Of a stretch of DNA of 64,000 nucleotides, positions 22,824 through 33,559 are shown piece by piece (position 1 is the first letter of the stretch; every line of letters begins with the position of its first letter). The stretch lies in assembly GCA_004352715.1 (NCBI GenBank), contig SCFE01000014.1, positions 118,252 through 182,251 on the forward strand. The letters are read 5' to 3'. Source of the stretch: Hofstenia miamia (lineage: Eukaryota; Xenacoelomorpha; Acoela). The position numbers were made by a program, and so were the translations under genes. Below the pieces are notes generated by a model that was not told where the DNA came from, ran no database searches, and saw nothing but the letters and a program-made list of their open reading frames with translations.

Positions 22824-24323
22824 TAATTGAAATTTAATTAATGACTAATATAACAAACCGATGAAACAGTTATTATACATGAGAAATATTCCATTTATAT
22901 ACTTGACATTACAGACAAACTAAACGTGTAATCATTTCATTGGCTGACAGTTATTAACAAAACAAATTGTAAACTACTTTTAAAAACCTTGTATTATCTT
23001 TGTTAAGTAATCTTAATAATTTCAAATGCTCGCATTGAAAGCTACCATAAAAATAGCATCATAAACGTTGAGTACTTTACCTTAAAGTAATACATTATTT
23101 TCATACATGTAAACCATTTTTAAAATTTTTATTGTTTCATTCCTTCAGCAACAATCACACAAACTTAATTATAGTGGTATAGAGTCAATTTTGGATGAAA
23201 TACTGATTAATGCTTGACATGCAAGCCTTTTTTATATAGGTAACGTGTTACATTAATTTAACCTTTTCACATTCAGAGAAATTTCAATTTCTTCAATCTT
23301 GCAGAACTTATTCTATGCCGTCTAAAAACCCCAACTCAATAGCTGCAAAAGCCTTTGAAAATTAATAAATGAGAGTAATTGCACAGCAAATAAATAATAT
23401 AGGTTAAAACACCCGTGAGAAAGACAAATCTACCATTTGAACAAAGAACAATTGGGCAGAACAAATTGAAAGATCAAATCATTGAACTAATAGACCTAAA
23501 ATTTTAAATATGCATTTTATAAAAATTTCATGTCGATAAATGTTAAATTTCAACGAACACTTTTCAAGAAAATACGAACAGATATTGCAAAGTACATAAA
23601 TCAAAAGAAAAAAATAATTATTTAAATTAATCGGAAAACCACTTTTTGAATAGCAATAGCTACTTAGAAAAACTTCTGTTTATAGTATTTAAGACTTTTG
23701 CGCAAATTTTGTAAAATACGAAATTCAATAGTAAAATACAATGATTAAAATAAATGATCACATAAAAACATGTGACGGGGTGCCTATTTGCCAGACATTA
23801 AATATTAATACAAATCGTTTACCAAATAAAAATTCATCAATATTGTACAAACAAAAGGTTAGTACTTTACGTGGATGCCAAATTCCTCAAATCGAATACC
23901 AAATATCTCAAAACGGATACTGATTAAGAAAAGCGTATAAGGGATAGCTCCTTCTAAGAACATCAAATATTAGAAAGTTTTTTAGGTGACTATTTTCACT
24001 CAATGAACATAAAAATATACTTTCAAAATTTCTGTTGATTTAATGAATTTGATAGTATAGAATTTTTGAGTGATAATATTTTACATGGCTTTACAAAGTG
24101 TACCGTCAAAAATCGGTAACTAAATGCACAAAATTGATATTTTACCAATCAAACAGGCTAACACCATTTTGTTGCTCAGCAACAGCAGTATCCATTTGGA
24201 GATATTTGTTAATTACTATTGGAAGTTTGGAATTCATTAAAAGTGTGAATTCACACAGAATTTTTCAAAAAGAAGTTAGATTCTGATGAATAGCTACTAT
24301 ATGATGATGAAATCAATAAAAAA

Positions 24324-24325
<2 letters not shown>
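22824..24325. other. AT-rich DNA without a recognised gene
   Basis: Both strands carry only short frames without recognisable content. Nothing further is supported. Confidence 0.6.

Positions 24326-24356
<31 letters not shown>
24326..24356. repeat. (TA)n microsatellite at a Penelope-like element boundary
   Basis: About 15 TA units directly precede the C-terminal coding sequence of the Penelope-like copies. Confidence 0.95.
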
Positions 24357-24510
24357 TCACCATCATGAATTAAAGAAAGAAAATTTTGAAATAGCCATGA
24401 AAACAACACACACTAAGATCTGTGAGGCTCTATTAATTAAACAACATAACAAAGAAAACATCATGAATAAACAATGTAATTTAGGCAAGAATGAGATTAA
24501 ATTATTTTAG
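24357..24510 (+). pseudogene. Penelope-like element: end of the GIY-YIG endonuclease region
   Basis: A frame ending in TAG at 24508-24510 reads ...HTKICEALLIKQHNKENIMNKQ. The E-A-L-x-I-K pattern followed by an asparagine-rich end fits the C-terminus of GIY-YIG endonucleases, which close Penelope-like retroelement proteins. The same stretch recurs at 25448-25588. It is followed by the hammerhead-like motif and then by the N-terminal ORF of a further copy, the expected order at a head-to-tail junction. The endonuclease assignment rests on position and a short motif. Confidence 0.6.
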
Positions 24511-24574
24511 TGTATGCAATATCATTAAATTATAAAGTGTAGTATATTGTAAACTTTTATTACCACAAAAATAT

Positions 24575-24625
24575 TGTTAACTGACGATGACTATAATATA
24601 GTCGAAACGTTTTTGTATTAATGTC
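24575..24625 (+). ncRNA. hammerhead-like ribozyme motif, copy 1
   Basis: CTGACGA (24581-24587) and GAAAC (24604-24608) enclose GACTAT-AAT-ATAGTC, a perfect 6-bp hairpin. TTAA on both sides can pair as stem I, and AC-GTTTTT-GT gives the 2-bp stem III typical of hammerheads in Penelope-like elements. One extra T separates CTGACGA from stem II, a departure from the canonical core. Confidence 0.55.
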
Positions 24626-24807
24626 AAATATATATATATTTATAGAATTAAAAACCAATTTTCACACATTTATTTTTCTTGAGAAAATCACCACATCATT
24701 TTGTATTTATTTGTGAATTAATAAAAGAGTATTCAAAAATGTTGACTTTGCTTGCCAAATACATAATAATTATATTGTGTTAGTAACACACCAATAGTGA
24801 CTATATN

Positions 24808-25446
24808 AAATTATTTTAGTGTATGCAATATCATTAAATTATAAAGTGTAGTATATTGTAAACTTTTATTACCGCAAAAATATTGTTAACTGACGATGAC
24901 TGAATATAGTCGAAACGTTTTTGTATTAATGTCAATTAATTATATGAATTAACTTTTGAATATATTTTTACTAAAATACTGAGTGAAGATGATCAAAATC
25001 AATTTGCAGTAATCAGAAAACTACACTTCAAGAAAGAAAAAGAACAACTAAGAATACAATTTTTAAATTCTTGCATTGAAGAAAATCTCATTCCCAAATT
25101 TCTAAATTTGTCATTTCCAGAACATCTAAAGAATTTTGCATATGCATTTAAAAAAGGACAATTGAAAGCATTACGTTGAATTAAAAAGGAAGCAATTAAG
25201 AATTCAAAAGAACTTGAAAAAAGTTATGAAAACATATTAAAGACGAGATGTTTATTGATGAATCAAATTTGTAACATTGTTAACAAAAAAGAGTTGAACA
25301 AAATAAAGACCAGACATGCTAAAAAACTCACTAAATTACAAATGGCACAGAGAACAAATTAGTCAGATTTTTCTGTAAAAAATACAGTCTTAAACCTATC
25401 AAATAAACCACTCAGTAGCATCCAAAAAGAAGCCCTTTCCTATGGT
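24808..25446 (+). mobile_element. Penelope-like element, second contig piece: junction plus N-terminal ORF
   Basis: Between two single-N joins lie the 3' end of one copy, a hammerhead-like motif (24890-24916) and an ORF running to the join. The ORF reads FEYIFTKILSEDDQNQF... and closes with VLNLSNKPLSSIQKEALSYG, the 'NLSxxxLsxxqxxaLxxGL' block that precedes the reverse transcriptase of Penelope-like elements. It has an in-frame TGA at about 25177 and a TAG at about 25360, and retains a stretch (LKNFAYAFKKGQ) missing from the next copy. The reverse transcriptase itself is not in the assembled sequence. Confidence 0.75.
24884..24933 (+). ncRNA. hammerhead-like ribozyme motif, copy 2
   Basis: CTGACGA (24890-24896) and GAAAC (24912-24916) flank GACT-GAATAT-AGTC, a shorter stem II than in the other two copies. 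The outer sequence is the same as in copy 1. Confidence 0.5.
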
Positions 25447-25447
25447 N

Positions 25448-26167
25448 TTAAAGAAAGAAAATTTTGAAATAGCCATGAAAACAACACACACTAAGATCTG
25501 TGAGGCTCTATTAATTAAACAACATAACAAAGAAAACATCATGAATAAACAATGTAATTTAGGCAAGAATGAGATTAAATTATTTTAGTGTATGCAATAT
25601 CATTAAATTATAAAGTGTAGTATATTGTAAACTTTTATTACCGCAAAAATATTGTTAACTGACGATGACTATAATATAGTCGAAACGTTTTTGTATTAAT
25701 GTCAATTAATTATATGAATCTCAGTAAATTAACTTTTGAATATATTTTTACTAAAATACTGAGTGAAGAAGATCAAAATCAATTTGCAGTAATCAGAAAA
25801 CTACACTTCAAGAAAGAAAAAGAACAACTAAGAATACAGTTTTTAAATTCTTGCATTGAAGAAAATCTCATTCCCAAATTTCTAAATTTGTCATTTCCAG
25901 AACAATTGAAAGCATTACGTGGAATTAAAAAGGAAGCAATTAAGAATTCAAAAGAACTTGAAAAAAGTTATGTAAACATATTAAAGACGAGATGTTTATT
26001 GATGAATCAACTTTGTAACATTGTTAACAAAAAAGAGTTGAACAAAATAAAGAAAAGACATGCTAAAAAACTCACTAAATTACAAATGGCACAGAGAACA
26101 AATTAGTCAGATTTTTCTGTAAAAAATACAGTCTTGAACCTATCAAATAAACCACTCAGTAGCATCC
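25448..26167 (+). mobile_element. Penelope-like element, third piece: endonuclease end, hammerhead-like motif, N-terminal ORF
   Basis: The order is C-terminal endonuclease-like tail (to TAG at about 25588), hammerhead-like motif, then an ORF from ATG at 25699 that reads 135 codons to TAG at 26104-26106. The same frame continues past the stop into the NLSNKPLSSI block before the N-gap. The ORF is rich in lysine and glutamate with no domain visible in this part, as is usual for the Penelope-like N-terminal region. A 45-base in-frame deletion distinguishes it from the previous copy, and small substitutions show it is a separate copy or allele. Confidence 0.75.
25653..25703 (+). ncRNA. hammerhead-like ribozyme motif, copy 3
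   Basis: CTGACGA (25659-25665) and GAAAC (25682-25686) enclose the same GACTAT/ATAGTC hairpin as copy 1. It lies just upstream of the ORF start, as in the pseudo-LTRs of Penelope-like elements. Confidence 0.55.
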
Positions 26168-27167
26168 NNNNNNNNNNNNNNNNNNNNNNNNNNNNNNNNN
26201 NNNNNNNNNNNNNNNNNNNNNNNNNNNNNNNNNNNNNNNNNNNNNNNNNNNNNNNNNNNNNNNNNNNNNNNNNNNNNNNNNNNNNNNNNNNNNNNNNNNN
26301 NNNNNNNNNNNNNNNNNNNNNNNNNNNNNNNNNNNNNNNNNNNNNNNNNNNNNNNNNNNNNNNNNNNNNNNNNNNNNNNNNNNNNNNNNNNNNNNNNNNN
26401 NNNNNNNNNNNNNNNNNNNNNNNNNNNNNNNNNNNNNNNNNNNNNNNNNNNNNNNNNNNNNNNNNNNNNNNNNNNNNNNNNNNNNNNNNNNNNNNNNNNN
26501 NNNNNNNNNNNNNNNNNNNNNNNNNNNNNNNNNNNNNNNNNNNNNNNNNNNNNNNNNNNNNNNNNNNNNNNNNNNNNNNNNNNNNNNNNNNNNNNNNNNN
26601 NNNNNNNNNNNNNNNNNNNNNNNNNNNNNNNNNNNNNNNNNNNNNNNNNNNNNNNNNNNNNNNNNNNNNNNNNNNNNNNNNNNNNNNNNNNNNNNNNNNN
26701 NNNNNNNNNNNNNNNNNNNNNNNNNNNNNNNNNNNNNNNNNNNNNNNNNNNNNNNNNNNNNNNNNNNNNNNNNNNNNNNNNNNNNNNNNNNNNNNNNNNN
26801 NNNNNNNNNNNNNNNNNNNNNNNNNNNNNNNNNNNNNNNNNNNNNNNNNNNNNNNNNNNNNNNNNNNNNNNNNNNNNNNNNNNNNNNNNNNNNNNNNNNN
26901 NNNNNNNNNNNNNNNNNNNNNNNNNNNNNNNNNNNNNNNNNNNNNNNNNNNNNNNNNNNNNNNNNNNNNNNNNNNNNNNNNNNNNNNNNNNNNNNNNNNN
27001 NNNNNNNNNNNNNNNNNNNNNNNNNNNNNNNNNNNNNNNNNNNNNNNNNNNNNNNNNNNNNNNNNNNNNNNNNNNNNNNNNNNNNNNNNNNNNNNNNNNN
27101 NNNNNNNNNNNNNNNNNNNNNNNNNNNNNNNNNNNNNNNNNNNNNNNNNNNNNNNNNNNNNNNNNNN
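26168..27167. other. assembly gap of exactly 1000 N
   Basis: A placeholder gap immediately after the N-terminal block of a Penelope-like ORF. The reverse transcriptase probably lies in it. Confidence 0.99.
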
Positions 27168-27280
27168 TATATATATATATATATATATATATGTACATGC
27201 ATATATTTCAGTAGAAAATGGCTCTTTGTCAGACAAAGCGCCATTTTTTAGCATTTCTAAGGGGACAAAGCGCCATTTTT
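27168..27280. repeat. (TA)n tail followed by two GACAAAGCGCC units
   Basis: TA units (27168-27192) are followed by GACAAAGCGCCATTTTTTA at 27232 and again at 27264. The first forms a short inverted repeat with CTTTGTC just before it. The same motif recurs near 28.1 kb beside another TA run. Confidence 0.7.
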
Positions 27281-28035
27281 TTATTTTCTTAGAAAACTCT
27301 GAATTGAGGATATATGTGTGCTTTAATTATAAAATAAATATTGGGTCAATGAAAAAAAGTTTCGCAAAATTCCATTAGATATTAGAGCAACTTATCGAAA
27401 AAAATTTATATATGACGCTTTGCTTTTTCAGATTTTTTGTTACTGCACAAAAACAGAAGATATTGATAACAATTAGGAATGATAAATTTTAAAAGAACAC
27501 AGGTATTTGAAATCATTTAACTAAAAAACATGAATTTCTCTCCAAAAACTTGAAAGTAAGCAACGCTGCAATCTACTGATTTAGCCATCCGATATGTTGA
27601 ATTTTTTTATTGGTCGCCTTTCCAAACCGAAAATAAATAACATAGACTGTTTTTGCAATGCCTTAAATCAAAGCACATGTTTTCTGGTCAATGAGATCTT
27701 CTAAATCTCGTCCAAAAATGAAAAAGCACAAGGGAAAAATAATAAATAAACTTTCAATTGATTTTAGAGTTTACAAGAACTGTTGTTTTAATGTTGTTTA
27801 CTACACATTTTGTCATTAGCTACATAGTGGTTTTTGTTTTAATTTAGTGCTTGAAAGTGTTAATACAGCTTTGTATTAACAGATTTTGGAAATAAAATGT
27901 CCAACAGTATTTATTTATGTATATAATAAATTTGATGTTTTATACTGATTAGCTTAAGTGCTTTATATGTGTAAAAAAATTTTTGTATAATGAAAATGAA
28001 GTTTTTTTAGCAAAATGGGCCATAATATTTTTTTA
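27281..28035. other. AT-rich DNA, nothing recognised
   Basis: No gene, RNA or repeat is supported here. Confidence 0.6.
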
Positions 28036-28181
28036 ATGACAAAGTGCCAATATAAATTTCTTGTATGTTGACAAAGGGCCGAAAAGCGGACAAAGTGCCA
28101 AATATAAATGGAAAAATGACAAAGCGCCCAATATAAATGGACAAAAAGTTGCAAAGCCCCTGATATATATATATATATATA
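28036..28181. repeat. tandem GACAAAGYGCC array ending in (TA)n
   Basis: GACAAAG[TGC]GCC occurs at 28038, 28070, 28089 and 28118, mostly followed by AATATAAAT. A degenerate last unit (GACAAAAAGTTGCAAAGCCCC) leads into TA repeats and the next gap. The units are 19-32 bases apart. Confidence 0.75.
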
Positions 28182-29181
28182 NNNNNNNNNNNNNNNNNNN
28201 NNNNNNNNNNNNNNNNNNNNNNNNNNNNNNNNNNNNNNNNNNNNNNNNNNNNNNNNNNNNNNNNNNNNNNNNNNNNNNNNNNNNNNNNNNNNNNNNNNNN
28301 NNNNNNNNNNNNNNNNNNNNNNNNNNNNNNNNNNNNNNNNNNNNNNNNNNNNNNNNNNNNNNNNNNNNNNNNNNNNNNNNNNNNNNNNNNNNNNNNNNNN
28401 NNNNNNNNNNNNNNNNNNNNNNNNNNNNNNNNNNNNNNNNNNNNNNNNNNNNNNNNNNNNNNNNNNNNNNNNNNNNNNNNNNNNNNNNNNNNNNNNNNNN
28501 NNNNNNNNNNNNNNNNNNNNNNNNNNNNNNNNNNNNNNNNNNNNNNNNNNNNNNNNNNNNNNNNNNNNNNNNNNNNNNNNNNNNNNNNNNNNNNNNNNNN
28601 NNNNNNNNNNNNNNNNNNNNNNNNNNNNNNNNNNNNNNNNNNNNNNNNNNNNNNNNNNNNNNNNNNNNNNNNNNNNNNNNNNNNNNNNNNNNNNNNNNNN
28701 NNNNNNNNNNNNNNNNNNNNNNNNNNNNNNNNNNNNNNNNNNNNNNNNNNNNNNNNNNNNNNNNNNNNNNNNNNNNNNNNNNNNNNNNNNNNNNNNNNNN
28801 NNNNNNNNNNNNNNNNNNNNNNNNNNNNNNNNNNNNNNNNNNNNNNNNNNNNNNNNNNNNNNNNNNNNNNNNNNNNNNNNNNNNNNNNNNNNNNNNNNNN
28901 NNNNNNNNNNNNNNNNNNNNNNNNNNNNNNNNNNNNNNNNNNNNNNNNNNNNNNNNNNNNNNNNNNNNNNNNNNNNNNNNNNNNNNNNNNNNNNNNNNNN
29001 NNNNNNNNNNNNNNNNNNNNNNNNNNNNNNNNNNNNNNNNNNNNNNNNNNNNNNNNNNNNNNNNNNNNNNNNNNNNNNNNNNNNNNNNNNNNNNNNNNNN
29101 NNNNNNNNNNNNNNNNNNNNNNNNNNNNNNNNNNNNNNNNNNNNNNNNNNNNNNNNNNNNNNNNNNNNNNNNNNNNNNNNN
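28182..29181. other. assembly gap of exactly 1000 N
   Basis: A placeholder gap between the TA repeat and the Ty3/gypsy fragment. The rest of that element's polymerase may be missing here. Confidence 0.99.
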
Positions 29182-30051
29182 TTTGGTAATAATTGCAGAA
29201 ACCTAATATCCGTTGGACGTCTTTTTGGTTGTTAGGTGGCGTGATTTTTTCAATGGTTTCACGTGCATCTTCTTTAAGGCTTATTTTACCTTTTTCGATT
29301 TTTCTACCTAGGAATTCGACGGATTTTTTGAACGGTTGGATTTTTTCCACCTGCGAAGGACGCAACATTATGGTTTTTGTTTCAATAGTTTTTAAGTGAG
29401 TTGTAATGTCTTTATTGGCTAGATAGATTGTTATGGTTTTGTTCATGAAGTTGATGATGCATTGGTATTTTTCAAGGAAATCTTTGCCTAAAATCAATTC
29501 ATATGGTAATGCGTGGTTGGTGGTGTCGACAACAAGAATGTCATGGTTAAATTTGTTGTTAGAGATGGTGAACTCAAGTTTATCGATCTTTCCTTTTGTG
29601 TCGAGACAATCTCCAATGTTATGGTATTGCGATTGATGCTGATTTGATGTGCACAGGTATCAGCTATGATCGACACGAGGCACCGGTGTCAATGGTGTCC
29701 TGCGTTACTATGCCATTGATGGTAATGGGTATGGTGTTTTTTTGTAGGTCAGTCGTGATGAGAACTGCTCCTGCTCGGCTAGGAGTCGGCGCTCTTATTA
29801 GTTTAAATCCTCATCCTCGGAATTGGATTTGTAGACATCACTGTCGTCTGTGTAATAGCATTCTTCGCCAGCTAGAAGGTGGATTGATGCTTTACAATTG
29901 GAGCGGATATGACCACGTTGTCTGCAGCAGTTACAATGGATTTTATTGAGGTTTATTGGTTTAAGAGCTGCCTCGGTGGAAGATGGTTCTGTTTAGCTAC
30001 TTGCGGTGTTGAAACGGATAGACCTGGTTTTCTTGGTTTAGGTGTGTAGTA
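29182..30051 (-). pseudogene. Ty3/gypsy retrotransposon fragment: zinc knuckle, protease, then end of reverse transcriptase
   Basis: Reading the minus strand from 30051: a CCHC zinc knuckle C-x2-C-x4-H-x4-C at 29935-29894, then the aspartic-protease motif DTGAS at 29690-29676, then LILGKDFLEKYQC near 29500 (the LG-x-D-F-L motif that closes retropepsins), then a jump straight into SVEFLGRKIEKGKISLKEDARETIEKI...ILGFCNYYQ. The last is the FLG...Y(Y/F) block at the end of gypsy reverse transcriptases. The 200-250 residues normally between protease and this block are absent. Stops follow the knuckle and the DTGAS region, and frames shift, so this is a dead, internally deleted copy. It runs into the gap at 29181. 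Confidence 0.9.
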
Positions 30052-30052
30052 N

Positions 30053-30552
30053 CATAACTTTTCAGATGAAAAGTTTGAATTGTGATTTAACTATATGCAT
30101 TTTTAATCATATGCTAACCATATCAGTTGCCATAGTTCCAATCTTTGAAACCTCGAATAAGAGTGTAACAAATTCTCTTCTAAAGAAACAGTAAGTGCAA
30201 TCAATTACATTATGAATATCAATTTAAAACATATGAAATGCTAATAGGTATTTCAACTTATAGAATCACTAACCTGCTTGCGAGATTGGATTGATCTTTG
30301 AGATTGTCAATTGGATAGGTGTTGAGGTTAAGCACTGATTTTTATAGAATTGCAAAAGCTGTTTCCAGGTTTTTCTGAGTTCGTCAAATGACATCTCAAA
30401 TATCTTTCTTTAAAGATCAATTTTGATATTTATGTTTGCATTTGCAGTGAGGCGAAATTTTCCAATAATTGTATGCGCACAAATTCCACCAGTGATTCAT
30501 CAGGCAAATGAATTCATGTGCATACGCATTATAATGTAGCTATCACTACCAT
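30053..30552. other. AT-rich spacer after a single-N join
   Basis: The single N at 30052 separates this from the gypsy fragment. No gene or repeat was recognised. Confidence 0.6.
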
Positions 30553-31269
30553 CAGTGGCGGATTATCCACTAGGCTGGATAGGCTGAAGCCTAAGGCGCG
30601 TGATTTATAGGGGCCCGGCGCACGGCCCTGATCTACCTGGCCGACACCAGTCAGCGTTTCCTGTAAACACACCCGTCCTTCTCAGATCAAAAACATATAG
30701 CATTTTATAACCATAATCTTCATTTATTTAAATCATTAATTTTGATTTAATGAAACTATAATTATCGAAAGCATTGCGAGCGTAATTTTCCTTTGTTGAT
30801 TTCNCGCGCGGCCCCGATCTACCTGGCCGACACCAGTCAGCATTCCCTGTAAACACACCCGTCCTTCTCGGATCAAAAACATATAGCATTTTATAACCGT
30901 AATCTTCATTTCTTTAAATTATTAATTTTGATTTAATGAAACTATAATTATCGAAAGCATTGCAAGCGAAATTTTCCTTTGTTGATTTTGGTGAAAATGA
31001 CTATCAATTTACAGCAACACGACACTGCGTATCACAACGTGACGTAACTCGAGTGAAAGGAATAATACGGCATACTCAATTAATCACGTGTTAGCTTTCT
31101 TTGTGTGACAGCCGCTTTAGTGGTTGTATCGCAAAACGTCACAGAAATTGTTTAAATTTGTTCTTCGTTTGATTAATTCATATTTTTTAAAAATAAAGAA
31201 ATATTTTTATTTTCCTGAGGGCCCGGGTAGTCTTAAGCCTAAGGCCCAGAATTTCTTAATCCGCCACTG
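30553..31269. mobile_element. hAT-type non-autonomous element with a false or real internal duplication
   Basis: The left end CAGTGGCGGATTA (30553-30565) and right end TAATCCGCCACTG (31257-31269) are perfect 13-bp inverted repeats of the CAG...CTG hAT type. Subterminal parts (AGCCTAAGG and GGGGCCCGG-like) are also mirrored. The interior contains about 190 bases twice (30612-30803 and 30805-30990) around a single N at 30804, so the real element may be only about 520 bp. The 8-bp flanks do not match each other, so no target duplication is confirmed. Confidence 0.75.
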
Positions 31270-32775
31270 CTTGGCTGACCCGAAACAGAGAACCTTATAA
31301 GAAAGAGTCGTTTTAGACAGAGCCCTAATTTAAACAAAGAGATGGAGAGAAGCCCTAAAAGCTCTTGGGTGCAAAGTATGCCCTACGTGCTAATAAACCT
31401 AAACTTAGTGCAGGCCTCAGCTCGTACAATTTAGGTGCTGCAATAAAATATAAAACAAACGAATGACAAGCAGTTGTGTAAAGCCCTATTCCTATAGTTG
31501 CTGAAGTGCCGTAGCGATGGGCTTGTAAAGCTGTACCTGAACAAGGCACCCTCGGCAACGATCAGTAATTTAGAAAAGCATTTTTAAGAAATTACGTACA
31601 CAACAAAAAGTAAACGTTGAGTAAAATCTATTGAACATTGTTTAACAAAAACTTTTAAAGAAAGGAAAAGCGGTAATAATAAACAAAACGTGGCACTAAA
31701 GCATGCTGTAAATATGAGCAGGTGCCTTGTGACATTTTGTACAATAATAACAAAAATCAGAAATACTGCGCGGCAGAAATATTAAACATTCAAAAAATAG
31801 CACAGATTGTCTAACCCAATTACGTCACTCGAGGCATTTACAAATTCATTTAAATGGTGCACAATTTGACATTTAATAATTTCGAATTATTAATTACGAA
31901 ATGTTTGTAATTGCAGAGGGTGATGCCACAGTATGAAAAAACCAAAATTTTACAAATTCGCTAAAATGGTCAGCACACAATTGGAAGCCTTATGCTATGC
32001 AACCCGCTACATTCAGAACTCGGACATTCTCTCTTGGAACAATCCTCGTGTTATCTCCCTAGTTAAACAAACCAGGACAGTGTGGAATTGGTGGACTAAA
32101 ACTATAGCCCAGTTTGAGGGGGCGTGTGGCATAAAGTCATTCAATTTTCGAAATTTCTTTATTTTTAGTGCAATTTCAATATTAATCTTACCATTTTATT
32201 TCAATTGATAATTTGACTAACTGACACAGGTGCTATATTTTTAGTTTTAAATTTCTGCTAAATATCGCGGTAAAACTAGAGTAGCAGAAGACCGAATTTG
32301 TACCGGTCAGATATTTGCCTATATTTTCTACAGTATGATTTTATTTACCTGTCTTATTTTTTATAAATATGTGCAATTTGTTCATTTTGTTTCTCTTTAG
32401 TTATTCTCAAAAAATTCGTTTTTACTTTATTATCTTGACTTTGTATTTTATCTAAAAGTATGTGTTTCCAAATTCGTTTATGTAGTTAGAGTACCCAGAC
32501 GGGGGACAGCTTAGCTGGCATGATCCCGTCAACTTAGGTTAGATATATTGTGAGGGAATTTTTGTATTGCATTTCATTCGTGAATACATTTAACCTTTAT
32601 TGCTTTCATCGAAATTGCACGAGATGAGAGTTACACTGCGATTAGGTATTTTAACTTGGCACGTAGGTTTCACTAACTGCACCCAAGAGTTAGGGTTTTT
32701 TTGTTCTTTATCATAAAGGCTCTAGTCTTATATGACTCTTTCTTAAGGTTTTCTGTATTGGGTTGGCCAAGTGTG
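31270..32775. mobile_element. 1.5-kb DNA element with imperfect inverted repeats of about 125 bp
   Basis: The left arm begins CTTGGCTGACCCGAAACAGA and includes AACCTTATAAGAAAGAGTC, CTCTTGGGTGCA and CCTACGTGC. The right arm, reverse-complemented from 32775, gives CTTGGCCAACCCAATACAGA, AACCTTAAGAAAGAGTC, CTCTTGGGTGCA and CCTACGTGC in the same order. The interior has one 91-codon plus-strand frame (31933-32208, MKKPKFYKFAKMVSTQLEALC...) with no recognisable domain. The family is unknown. Its left end directly touches the hAT-type element. Confidence 0.7.
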
Positions 32776-33506
32776 GCCACTCTTCTCTAACACGATCTCC
32801 GATTAGGATAGGTATTATAGCAGGAGGAGTTAGCTATTAATTTATGCACCAGTAAATCCCTGCTTCGACTCGAAACCCTCAATAGATAGATTAGTAGGAT
32901 TGCTCGCTGATTTCATACCGATGCCACATTATATAAATCGTAAATTTGAATTTAGAGCAAATAATAAGTTATCAAGGGTTGTTATTCTACAAACATGATA
33001 TGCTCAATATCTACTTAGAAAAGTTTATTAATGGATTGAAATTAAATAATTTAAGTTAAATTTATAGAATGGCAAATATCTAAAGAGAACAAGTGATTTA
33101 GATCAATATAATTAGTAAAGTCCCAGATAAAACATTTTGTAGCTACTTTATGTATCACATCAATAGGAAGTAACTAGTTAAGTGTTATCATAGACAATTG
33201 AATGCTAGCTAATTATTAAAGTGTGCTAAAGTGAAAGTCAAAACATGAAAACGCAAATTCTGCAAATATTTACTATGGTTGTTAAGTAAAGTGTTTAAAA
33301 TTTGTGGTTAGGTCAAAATTACATTCCTATGTCAAAAAATAATCTCCATACTAATCTTACTTTAGTAAATGGAACACTAAAAAATAAAGAAGACAGAACT
33401 TATGCAAATGAAATTTTTTCATTGTATGTATATTTCAAAACAAAACATTTTGTAAATTTATTTAAATCTTTTGTAAAGTAATTCACTCATATCATATCGA
33501 GGACCA

Positions 33507-33508
<2 letters not shown>

Positions 33509-33546
<38 letters not shown>

Positions 33547-33559
33547 CATGTATATATAC
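33509..33559. repeat. (TA)n microsatellite with TGTA/TACA interruptions
   Basis: Alternating TA with interspersed TGTATATACATGTATATATACA. The run is self-complementary. Confidence 0.95.
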
